Assembly: GCF_044872765.1 (NCBI RefSeq) | Contig: NZ_CP085253.1 | Coordinates: 1,674,001-1,738,000, forward strand | Reading direction: 5' to 3' | Origin: Micrococcus sp023147585 | Lineage (GTDB): Bacteria; Actinomycetota; Actinomycetes; Actinomycetales; Micrococcaceae | Length of the DNA: 64,000 nucleotides | Part shown: positions 57,734 through 64,000 of the stretch, in pieces | Position numbering within the stretch: the first letter of the stretch is position 1 | Layout: the number at the start of each line of letters is the position of its first letter | Program-made: the position numbers and the translations under genes | Notes under the pieces: model-generated | Told to the model about the DNA's origin: nothing | Databases searched by the model: none | The model's input: the letters and a program-made list of their open reading frames with translations, nothing else

Positions 57734-58437
57734 CGGGGTTCACCCGCCTCGGACGAGCCCACGCGCGGCAGGCCGGGGACGACGCCGGTCCCCGCGGCGT
57801 CGAGGTGCGCCTGCAGGGCGCGCTGGGCGTCCGCGGCGCGCCCGGCGGCCAGCTGAGCGCAGATCTCGGCGTGCCCATCGAGGAGGCGGCGGGCGGCGTC
57901 GACGGATCCGCCGGTGGCGGCGTGGATGAGGCGGGCCAGGCGGGGGGCGAAGGTGCGCACGACCTCGTCGAAGGCGGCGTTGCCGCACGTGGCGATCACG
58001 TCCCGGTGGAAGCGCACGTCCAGCGCGGAGAACGCCGCGAGGTCGCCGGCGTCCAGGGCGGCGCGCTGCTGCTCCAGGTTGGCGGTGAGCGTGGCGACGA
58101 GGGGCCCGACGGCGTCGGGCCGCGCGGCGACCGTGGCGAGGGCGGTGGACTCGAGGATGCCGCGCAGGGCCGTGAGGTCGGCCACGCTCTGCGGCGTGAG
58201 GGCCTGCACCGCCGCACCCTTCTTGGGGAGGAGCCGCACCAGGCCCCAGCGCTCGAGCTGGAGGAGGGCCTCCCGGGCCGGCGTCCGGGAGATGCCGGCC
58301 TCCGTGGAGAGCTGGACCTCGGTGAGCATCTCCCCCGCGGCGATCTCACCGCGGACGATGCGCCAGGCGACGTCGTGGGCCAGGCGGCCGGCAGCCGTGG
58401 CACGACTGCCCCATAAGGGGTCGGAGAGTGGAGTCAT
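57730..58437 (-). CDS. GntR (FadR-type) regulator of lrgAB
   Basis: This 235-residue regulator has an N-terminal GntR winged helix (DVAWRIVRGEIAAGEMLTEV, SRTPAREALLQLERWGLVRL) and an FCD all-helical ligand domain whose metal/ligand residues appear in DVRFHRDVIATCGN and HAEICAQL. FCD domains sense small carboxylic acids, consistent with LrgAB handling pyruvate-like acids. TATTCT lies seven bases before the ATG. A 20-base dyad 20 bases upstream of the start is the likely operator. Confidence 0.9.
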   Translation of the reverse strand: MTPLSDPLWGSRATAAGRLAHDVAWRIVRGEIAAGEMLTEVQLSTEAGISRTPAREALLQLERWGLVRLLPKKGAAVQALTPQSVADLTALRGILESTALATVAARPDAVGPLVATLTANLEQQRAALDAGDLAAFSALDVRFHRDVIATCGNAAFDEVVRTFAPRLARLIHAATGGSVDAARRLLDGHAEICAQLAAGRAADAQRALQAHLDAAGTGVVPGLPRVGSSEAGEPR

Positions 58438-58456
58438 GCGGGCCAGAATAACCAGA

Positions 58457-58476
58457 TGCATGCATGGATGTATGCA
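58457..58476. promoter_or_regulatory. GntR operator (TGCATGCAT-GG-ATGTATGCA)
   Basis: Nine-base arms (58457-58465 and 58468-58476) pair with one mismatch around a two-base centre. It is AT-rich against a GC-rich background and lies just behind the GntR gene's -10 box. Autoregulation of the GntR-lrgAB operon is inferred. Confidence 0.65.
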
Positions 58477-58542
58477 TTGTGTCGGACCCGGAAGGCGCCC
58501 GGGTGGGGAGGGGCCCATGATGCCGGCGCCCACCCTCACCCC

Positions 58543-58725
58543 ATGACTGTCGCCATCACCCGTCTCGACCCCGCCGGCGCGGACCGCGCGGAGCTCATTG
58601 CGCTGCCCACCGGCAACGCGTGGGCCTTCCCTGTGCGCCCCCACCTCACCCGGCCGGTGGCGAAGGAGGCCATCGACGACGGCGGCAGGCACCACACACT
58701 GCCGGGTTACCAGCTCCCGATGTAG
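58543..58725 (+). pseudogene. GNAT acetyltransferase N-terminal remnant
   Basis: The 60-residue frame starts TRLDPAGADRAELIALPTGN and ends LPGYQLPM. It parallels the start of the acetyltransferase at 63716 (APLDPAGADRDALVALLTEN), including RPHLTRPVAKEAIDDG against RPRVSRPEAEEAVDGG. After about 52 residues similarity stops, 20 bases before its stop codon overlaps the end of the convergent GIY-YIG gene. A start signal (CACCCT, six bases before ATG) remains, so a short peptide may still be made. Confidence 0.7.
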
Positions 58726-59714
58726 TCCTCCGAGCCGAGGAGGCCGTGGGTGTCTGCCCAGGCTCCCCAGCGGTCGAGGAGGAGGGGGATGGCCTGGTCC
58801 TCCCACCAGGGCAGGTGGACAAGGCCCTGACTCATGCCTCCGCGGTTGAACCGCTCCACGTTGACCTTGTCCTCGTCGTAAGGCTCAGCCCCCTCGAGGG
58901 AGCGTTCGAGCGCATCGTGCAGGAGCCGGCCGAGTTCATACTCACTGGCGGGCATGGGGGTGTCGTCGAGCCGTTCAGCGAGCTCCTCCCAGAGACCGAC
59001 GCTTCCCCGCAGCCCGTACTGGCGGGGGCGGCGGCGGAACAAGTCGCCGACGGTCGCGCGCGCCGACGAATCGGCCTCCACCACGTCCACACCGCGCTTC
59101 GCCTGCTCCGCCATGGCCGTGCGGGCCTTCCGGATGCGCTGGCGGAGCACCTGTGCTTCGGGGCTGGTGCCGCCGTAGGTGAGGTTCAACGGCGGGGTGT
59201 GCGTGTCGATCACAGGCTTCTCAATGCCCCCGAGCGGTGTCACGTCTGCGAACCTGGCGGGTGCCTGCCACACGCGGACGGCGAGGTGGCGCCGCATCCA
59301 GGTGGTCAGCTGCTCGCCGCTCTCCGGGGTGAGGGTGAATCGACCCGCGGAGGCGACGGCGACCGGCTCCAGGTCCAGCCGATCCACCAGGAGTGCGGCC
59401 AGGGTGCGGCGCAGAGTGGAGTGCGCGGTGCCGGCATCCGCGAAATGCTTGCGTTCCAGGCGGGCCCGCAGGCTGCCCTCGGCCTTGCCGATGTAAAGCA
59501 CATCGCTTCGACTGACAGACGTGTCTAATCGCAGCTCGGCTCGCACTGCGTCAGGATCCTGCGAGACAACCGCGTACAGCCCGGTCGAATCCGGCACGAC
59601 CTCGCCGTCACGCCCACCGATGACCACGCCGCCGTCCTCGACGCGTGCGAACAGCTGAGGGTCGTTCTGCAGAGCATGGGAAGCGGCCGCGATGAGCCCC
59701 GCCTTGGTGGTCAT
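58707..59714 (-). CDS. GIY-YIG nuclease-like protein with unique C-terminal domain
   Basis: The 335 residues include an N-terminal region with GIY-YIG features: STGLYAVV at about 43-50 and VLYIGKAEGSLRARLERKHF at about 74-93, where the arginine follows YIG as in active nucleases. STLRRTLAALLVDRL and FTLTPESGEQLTTWMRRHL follow. The last 150 residues (from about 185; RIRKARTAMAEQAKRG, WEELAERLDDTPMPASEYEL, LVHLPWWEDQAIPLLLDRWG) match nothing I know. The ATG at 59714 follows AGAGAGGAC. A shorter relative with lost motifs is at 34922-35479. It may be a restriction-like or repair nuclease; the role is unknown. Confidence 0.65.
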   Translation of the reverse strand: MTTKAGLIAAASHALQNDPQLFARVEDGGVVIGGRDGEVVPDSTGLYAVVSQDPDAVRAELRLDTSVSRSDVLYIGKAEGSLRARLERKHFADAGTAHSTLRRTLAALLVDRLDLEPVAVASAGRFTLTPESGEQLTTWMRRHLAVRVWQAPARFADVTPLGGIEKPVIDTHTPPLNLTYGGTSPEAQVLRQRIRKARTAMAEQAKRGVDVVEADSSARATVGDLFRRRPRQYGLRGSVGLWEELAERLDDTPMPASEYELGRLLHDALERSLEGAEPYDEDKVNVERFNRGGMSQGLVHLPWWEDQAIPLLLDRWGAWADTHGLLGSEDYIGSW

Positions 59715-59816
59715 GCCAATGTCCTCTCTTCGTCCGGGACATCTACCCCGGCTGCGCCTCGAGCCCACGGAGGGTCCTGGACACGGTAGGCGCCCTGGCG
59801 ATGGATCGCTGACCCC

Positions 59817-60680
59817 TCACCGCGCCAGAATCCACCAGTCCTCGGGGCCGAAGACGTGGAGGTCGTCGCATGCGAAGTCGCGCAGCCACGGGACGTGGTC
59901 CACGACGCGCAGGTACAGGCCGCGGTGCACGCCGGACTCGTCGCCGATCAGCTGCTCAGCGAACACGTTCATCTCAACGCCAACCGCGCGCAGGAGGGCG
60001 GCGCTTCACGCCTCGTCGGGCGCCCGGTCCTCTGCCTCGGCGATGACATCCTCCAGAGCCTGCAGGTGGGGTTCGGCGTCGTCCCCGGCGCCCAGGTCGG
60101 CCAGCGCGAGGCGGAGGGCCTCGAGGAGCTCGCCAGCCTCTGCGTCCGCGGCGGTGGAACTCCAGCTCTCCCGCCAGGGCTCCTGAGTGGCGTCCTGCTG
60201 CTCCAGGAAGATGAGCCGCTCGACGTCGTCGGCCGGGATCTTGAGTTCCTCATCCCACGCCTGCATGGTCGTGACGTACGTCCGGTACCTGTCGGGGTAG
60301 GTCCAGCCGCCGCCGATCCGGACGTCGACGTCCTTCACATGCTCGGCGAACCAGGCGCGCACCACGGAGTCGAGGACGGGGGCGATGTCGGACTCCCGGT
60401 GGGCCTTGGTGAGGAAGGAGAGGTACTTGGTGCCGAAGGCCCCGCCGAGGTGCTTGAGGCAGCCGGCCCCGCTCTTGCGCTGCTGCCGAATGTGCTCGAG
60501 GGCCGCGGGCCCGCCCTGCTCGAGGGTGATGCGGGTGACGTCGGCGAGCTGCTCCTCGAACCCGGGCTGCGCCATGATGCGCTCCACCCGGGACGGGCCG
60601 TAACCGACCCGTCCCGTACCCCCACACCATCGCGGCGATGAAGGCGTCCCGCTGCACGGCGCGGTCCTCGGCCGTCACCT
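59817..60680 (-). pseudogene. OGG-fold-like protein, disrupted by frameshift and in-frame TGA
   Basis: The main frame (60006-60587) reads GGAFGTKYLSFLTKAHRESD, APVLDSVVRAWFAEH and YRTYVTTMQAWDEEL, which resembles the bacterial 8-oxoguanine glycosylase-fold (OGG-fold) proteins. Upstream, AVQRDAFIAAMVWGYG in another frame would join RVGYGPSRVERIMA if two bases were added or one removed near 60610, where such proteins have a continuous helix. Downstream a TGA at 60006-60008 is followed in the same frame by 63 codons: ALLRAVGVEMNVFAEQLIGD to EDWWILAR. The 51-codon part from the ATG at 59972 may be translated alone. Family assignment is moderate; the broken structure is clear. Confidence 0.5.
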
Positions 60681-60769
60681 TCGCGGCGTAACCGGTGACG
60701 ACGGCGCGGGTCAGCGGCTCGCACTCGAGGCAGGCAGGCAGGCAGGTCGGGCACGGGAGGCATGTGCCT

Positions 60770-61366
60770 TCAGTTCCGGCCCGGCCCGCCGCTTCCCTCC
60801 GCGATGGCGGTCAGACGGTCCACGTGGGCGGCCCAGCGGTGGGCGTCCCACGGGGGCAGGTTGTTCCCCGGGGCGCGCAGGCCGGCCTGCCCGTCGATCT
60901 GCTCCCGCAGGATGTCCGCGTGGCCGGCGTGCCGGGCCTCGTCCAGGGCGACATGCGCGATGATCTGCGCGAGCGTGACCTCCGCCTTGTCGTCGGGCCA
61001 CCACGCCACCCGCCCGGGGGCGTCGGCGCCGAGGGCCGTGATGGTCTCGTCCGTGTGGGCGAAGCAGCGGCGGGCGAACTCGAGGACGTCCTCGAGGGAC
61101 TCACCCTCGGCGGCGAACATGTCCACGTTGTCCTCCTCCGGCTGCCCCGCCGCCGCCCAGGGCAGCTGCACCTCGGCGGGGCGGCCGAACGTCTCGCCGA
61201 AGTACTCCAGCTCGATGACGGCGGCGTGCTTGACCAGTCCCAGCAGGTTGGTGCCGGTGGGAGTGCGCGGCAGGCGGGCGTCGCGCTCGCTGAGGCCCTC
61301 GAGCTTCTGCAGGAGGGCCGCGCGCTGGCGGCGCAGCCCGTCGTGGAGGATCTGCTTGTGGTCCAT
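60770..61366 (-). CDS. DinB family protein (DUF664 type)
   Basis: This 198-residue four-helix-bundle protein has the DinB metal-site histidines in LLGLVKHAAVIELEYFGETF (first), and in IIAHVALDEARHAGHADILR (the second and third). WWPDDKAEVTLAQ precedes the last pair, as in DUF664. These proteins are thiol S-transferase-like or of unknown role; mycothiol-dependent activity is plausible in an actinobacterium. CAGGAT lies six bases before the ATG (leaderless). Confidence 0.85.
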   Translation of the reverse strand: MDHKQILHDGLRRQRAALLQKLEGLSERDARLPRTPTGTNLLGLVKHAAVIELEYFGETFGRPAEVQLPWAAAGQPEEDNVDMFAAEGESLEDVLEFARRCFAHTDETITALGADAPGRVAWWPDDKAEVTLAQIIAHVALDEARHAGHADILREQIDGQAGLRAPGNNLPPWDAHRWAAHVDRLTAIAEGSGGPGRN

Positions 61367-61389
61367 GAGGTGATCCTGCCCCAGAGCAA

Positions 61390-61750
61390 TCAGGCCGCGA
61401 ACCCCCGCACGAGCTCAGCCACCCGCTCCGGCGCCTCCAGGTGCACGTCGTGCCCCGCACCGGGCACCTGCACGTGCCGCACATCCGGGCGCCGCCGCCG
61501 CATCTCGTCCAGCTCTCCGGCGGGCACGTACCCGTTCTCCCCGCTGATCAGCAGGGTTGGCGCGCCGATCTGCCCCCATTCCTCCCACCGGGGCCGCGCG
61601 TGGACGGGCCACAGGGCGGTCTCCAGCACGTCGACGTCGAAGCGTGGCACCCAGCCGGCGTCCGTTTCCTCGAGCCGCTCGCGTCCGTGGCGTACGCGGT
61701 CCTTCGGCAGGACTGGGCCTCCGGCACGTCGACGCCGGTCCCCGCCGACG
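61390..61750 (-). pseudogene. Alpha/beta hydrolase C-terminal remnant
   Basis: The frame reads DVDVLETALWPVHARPRWEE, GAPTLLISGENGYVPAGELD and PGAGHDVHLEAPERVAELVR: the late acid strand and catalytic-histidine loop (GAGHDVHL) of an alpha/beta hydrolase. The nucleophile elbow and all of the first half are missing; upstream sequence is unrelated Arg/Pro-rich translation. No start signal is seen. A 3' fragment only. Confidence 0.65.
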
Positions 61751-61804
61751 TCGACGTCCCGGGTGGAGCGCGGGGATGGCGCGGTTGCGGGCGGCCCCGC
61801 CCCT

Positions 61805-62030
61805 GACTGGCCGTTGCGCACCGCGCGCCTGACGCTGCGCCCACACCGGGAGGACGACCTTGGCTGGCCCTGCCGGATCGGTGTCTCTGGTGGTGGGGAA
61901 CGTGGGCATGCCCGTGGGGACGTGATCCTGTGGCTGACGGACCGCGAGTCATCCCGCGGGCCTCACCTCGTGTGTTCGCCTGACCATAGCCGGGGCACTA
62001 CATACGGCACTGAGGCTGGTCAACCCTGTA
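61805..62030 (+). pseudogene. GNAT acetyltransferase remnant (RimJ/RimL type)
   Basis: The frame opens DWPLRTARLTLRPHREDDLG, the standard first strand of RimJ/RimL acetyltransferases, but jumps after about 28 residues to GDVILWLTDRESSRG and SPDHSRGTTYGTEAG, the middle strand and a decayed acetyl-CoA loop (usually GxGYGTEA). The intervening 60 residues and the C-terminus are absent and there is no start codon. Clearly non-functional. Confidence 0.65.
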
Positions 62031-62041
62031 GACCGCCCCCG

Positions 62042-63262
62042 TCAGCCCCGCCGGCCCACACGCGCGGCGAACTCGTCCAGGCAGGCGAGCACCTCGGTGG
62101 CCAGCCACACCCGGTTCCGCCGCTGACCGGAGACGGACTGCAGAGCGCCGGCCTCGACAAGCTGGTCCACGGCCCGCTGGGCGGCCGGGCGCGAGACACC
62201 CAGCGCCTGGGCCAGATGGTCCACGGTCACGGCGGGTTGCGCGATGATCACCGCGAGCGCCCGCCAGACCGCCGCGTCCCGCCGGGCGGTGAGCCGCTCG
62301 CGCCAGCCGGTCAGGGCCTCGTCCAGGTCCGCGACGAGCTCTCGGCCGTTGTCGACGGCGGCCAGGGCGGCCTGCGCGAAGCGGCGCACGATGGGCGCGG
62401 GGTCGCCGTCGCGGTAGGCGGTGAGGGCGTCGAAGTATCCGGCCGTGTCCGTGAGGAGTCCCGCGGAGAGGGGCACCCCCATGCGGGTGATCGCGCCGGC
62501 CCGGTGCAGGACGGCGTGCACGAGGACGCGCCCGGTGCGGCCGTTGCCGTCCGCGAACGGGTGGATGGTCTCGAACTGGGCGTGTGCGATGGCGGCCTGC
62601 ACGAGGGCGGGCACGTCCGTGCGTCGCAGATAGGCGAAGAGATCGTCCATCCCGGAACGCAGGCGCTCCGGGTGGGGCGGGACGAACTGCGCCGTGTGCG
62701 GCGTGGGTGCCCCTCCCCCGATCCACCCCTGCGCATCGCGGTAGGCGCCCGGCCGGGCATGCTCCTGACCGTCCATGAGGGCACGATGGGCGGCCAGCAG
62801 GGCGGGCTCGTCGAGGTCGGCGGCCAGCCGGGAAGCAGCGCCCATGGCCCTCACGTTCGCCGCCACGAGCGCTGCGTTCGGGCGGGTGCGTTCGCCGAGA
62901 GTCGCCAGGGCGAGGGCTCGCGCGCCCGCGGTGATGTGCTCGATCTGCGAGGAGGACGCGGACTCAGTGCGCAGGAGCACCGCGTCGATCGGGGCGATCT
63001 CTCCAGTGAGCCCCGGGAGGGCGTGGCTGATCTCAGCATCGAAGCGCACGACGGCGGCCGTCGCCTCCTCGACCTCGGTGGCCAGATCGGAGGGCAGGTC
63101 GAACCCGAGTCGGGCGATACGGGCTGGGAGCGCGGCTCGATACGGGCCCGCCGCGCGCACGCGAGCGCGGCGGGTGAGGACGCCGGCGTCGTCGGGGTCC
63201 GCAGTCCAGGGGCGCTGCTCCCACCCGACGACCCACGGGGTCGGGCGCAGATCGTTGCTCAT
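62042..63262 (-). CDS. Fic family protein with C-terminal winged helix
   Basis: This 406-residue protein would transfer AMP from ATP to a target hydroxyl. The core motif is canonical: HPFADGNGRTGR at 234-245 with catalytic H234. An N-terminal inhibitory helix of class II type is present at 103-110 (SSSQIEHI), though the usual (S/T)xxxE(G/N) reads SSQIEH, with His in place of Gly/Asn. Residues about 335-400 form a winged helix (TVDHLAQALGVSRPAAQRAV), suggesting DNA binding. No antitoxin is adjacent. TAAGGT lies six bases before the ATG, and an inverted repeat overlaps it, consistent with autoregulation. Confidence 0.9.
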   Translation of the reverse strand: MSNDLRPTPWVVGWEQRPWTADPDDAGVLTRRARVRAAGPYRAALPARIARLGFDLPSDLATEVEEATAAVVRFDAEISHALPGLTGEIAPIDAVLLRTESASSSQIEHITAGARALALATLGERTRPNAALVAANVRAMGAASRLAADLDEPALLAAHRALMDGQEHARPGAYRDAQGWIGGGAPTPHTAQFVPPHPERLRSGMDDLFAYLRRTDVPALVQAAIAHAQFETIHPFADGNGRTGRVLVHAVLHRAGAITRMGVPLSAGLLTDTAGYFDALTAYRDGDPAPIVRRFAQAALAAVDNGRELVADLDEALTGWRERLTARRDAAVWRALAVIIAQPAVTVDHLAQALGVSRPAAQRAVDQLVEAGALQSVSGQRRNRVWLATEVLACLDEFAARVGRRG

Positions 63263-63272
63263 GCCACAACCT

Positions 63273-63302
63273 TACGCAACGTTATGTCTAGAGCGTTGCG
63301 TA
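63273..63302. promoter_or_regulatory. Inverted repeat operator of the fic gene
   Basis: TACGCAACG (63273-63281) and CGTTGCGTA (63294-63302) are perfect nine-base arms separated by 12 bases. The proximal arm overlaps the fic -10 box TAAGGT (63274-63269). The Fic protein's own winged helix is the obvious candidate to bind here; that is inference. Confidence 0.65.
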
Positions 63303-63330
63303 CTTCTGGGCGTCGTGAGATGGAAAGCCG

Positions 63331-63660
63331 TCAGCCCCGGGCCCGATGCTCCGAGGCGAGCATCGCGTCAGTGACGCCGTCCACCCAGCCGCGGGTGCGG
63401 TGCAGTGACGCCTCCTTAAAGGTGCCCTCGTGGCGCAGGCCGACCTTCTCCATCACGCGCGGGATGGGCGCGTTGTCCGCGAAGGCGTGAGCCTCCACGG
63501 GTCGGACGCCGAGGCCCGCGAAGGCGAGGTCCAGCAGGGCACAGGCCAGCTCGGTGGCGTGGCCCCGGCCGGCGTGGGCCGTTGCTATGGTCCAGCCGAT
63601 CTCGGCCTGCGCGTCCCGGGCTTCCTCGCGCGGCGCGCCGCGAGGTCGAGGAGGGGCGTG
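63331..63660 (-). pseudogene. GNAT acetyltransferase C-terminal fragment
   Basis: From the stop at 63331 the frame reads back through a complete C-terminal GNAT half: EIGWTIATAHAGRGHATELA with the acetyl-CoA loop (AGRGHA), LGVRPVEAHAFADNAPIPRV and MEKVGLRHEGTFKEASLHRT. Upstream of about 63645 similarity ends in Pro/Arg-rich sequence, and no start codon fits. The first half of the protein is missing, cut off near the promoter of the gene at 63716. Confidence 0.75.
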
Positions 63661-63715
63661 GCCATGGGGTCACGGCAGCGGGCGGCGGTGACGTCCCTCC
63701 CCTACTCTCGGCCCC

Positions 63716-64000
63716 ATGGACGTCACCTTCGCTCCGCTCGACCCGGCAGGCGCCGACCGGGACGCGCTCGTCGCCCTGCTCACCGAGAACGCGTGGCCGT
63801 TCCACACGCGCCCGCGCGTCAGCCGGCCGGAGGCGGAGGAGGCCGTCGATGGCGGCGCCTGGGAGGATGAGGACCACCGCACCTTCTGGATCGAGCATCC
63901 CGAGCACGGCCGCGTCGGCGTGGTGCGCCTGGAGGACCTCACGGACCCCACCCCCTTGTTCGACCTGCGCGTGGCGGAGCGGTTCCGCGGGCGCGGGCTC
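63716..64000 (+). CDS. GNAT family N-acetyltransferase (cut by window edge)
   Basis: Ninety-five residues are visible from the ATG at 63716, which follows TACTCT by seven bases (leaderless pattern). They read APLDPAGADRDALVALLTEN, HRTFWIEHPEHGRVGVVRLE and FDLRVAERFRGRGL, ending just inside the acetyl-CoA-binding loop (RxxGxG). The gene continues past the window. It is a paralogue of the fragment at 58543 and appears intact so far. Substrate unknown. Confidence 0.85.
   Translation, partial: MDVTFAPLDPAGADRDALVALLTENAWPFHTRPRVSRPEAEEAVDGGAWEDEDHRTFWIEHPEHGRVGVVRLEDLTDPTPLFDLRVAERFRGRGL

Noticed and set aside
61805..63660. Inversion of the fic segment splitting one GNAT gene into plus- and minus-strand halves
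   Set aside because: Attractive at first because orientation and order fit, but both fragments contain their own acetyl-CoA-binding loop, so they come from two different genes.
1..64000. CRISPR arrays, tRNA or rRNA genes, integrases, transposases
   Set aside because: I looked for regularly spaced repeats, cloverleaf 3' ends, rRNA-like stretches and DDE or integrase motifs on both strands and saw none. Short tandem repeats here have no spacers.

Overview
The window is very GC-rich, densely coded DNA in which nearly every third codon position is G or C. GTG starts are frequent, and many start codons lie exactly 6 or 7 bases after a TANNNT-like -10 box, the mark of leaderless transcripts. Together with the gene set (PucR-linked stearoyl-CoA-type desaturase, excalibur-domain protein beside a class F sortase, MalEFG with a LacI regulator, Pr6Pr, DUF6226), this points to an actinobacterium of the Micrococcaceae, most likely Micrococcus. 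That placement is inference; no rRNA or marker gene is present.

Layout. 1-2.9 kb: a cut-off MarR gene faces an extradiol dioxygenase/NADP-reductase pair across a shared operator and promoter, followed by a TauE-type exporter. 2.9-5.0 kb: a decayed stretch with direct repeats, an 11-copy pentanucleotide tract, a 16-bp palindrome, and broken metallophosphoesterase and acetyltransferase genes. 5.0-7.4 kb: a class F sortase and its probable substrate. 7.6-11.4 kb: a 1250-residue DUF4011/SF1 helicase/Vsr-like nuclease protein that looks like a single-gene defence factor. 11.5-15.2 kb: PucR regulator facing a ferredoxin reductase and fatty-acid desaturase. 15.3-21.9 kb: maltose-type malEFG, LacI regulator and transporter ATPase, with two LacI-type operators and a large hairpin between malE and malF. 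22-33.9 kb: housekeeping and transport genes (SRPBCC, EamA, Ca2+ P-type ATPase, dipeptide epimerase with a DUF819 transporter, spermidine-synthase-like protein, MarR/MFS pair, pterin dehydratase fused to VOC, EEP phosphatase). 34-37 kb: a dead oxidoreductase, a GIY-YIG-like relative with eroded motifs, and trpB behind a complete Trp-codon attenuator. 37-45.5 kb: VOC, SDR, CGNR, amidohydrolase, hydrolase and alanine symporter genes interspersed with palindromes and short tandem repeats. 45.5-48.9 kb: an OpuC-like betaine/choline ABC operon. 49-58.5 kb: MerR and alcohol dehydrogenase, Tat-exported M28 peptidase, acyl-CoA ligase, YdjM-like protein, and a GntR-LrgA-LrgB operon. 58.5-64 kb: an accessory region with a GIY-YIG protein, a broken OGG-fold-like gene, DinB, Fic and several acetyltransferase remnants.

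Genes that probably act together: ferredoxin reductase feeds electrons to the desaturase; MalEFG works with the adjacent MalK-like ATPase under LacI control; sortase may anchor the excalibur protein; MarR probably represses the MFS exporter through paired operators that contain both start codons; GntR probably controls LrgAB.

The most unusual material is intergenic. A palindromic element with core ATGCCATGGGC occurs three times (32.8, 39.8 and 49.3 kb). Other long hairpins lie at 3.1, 18.0 and 37.8 kb. Several of these sit next to short tandem repeats or at the broken ends of genes. I found no rRNA, tRNA, CRISPR array, transposase or prophage gene.
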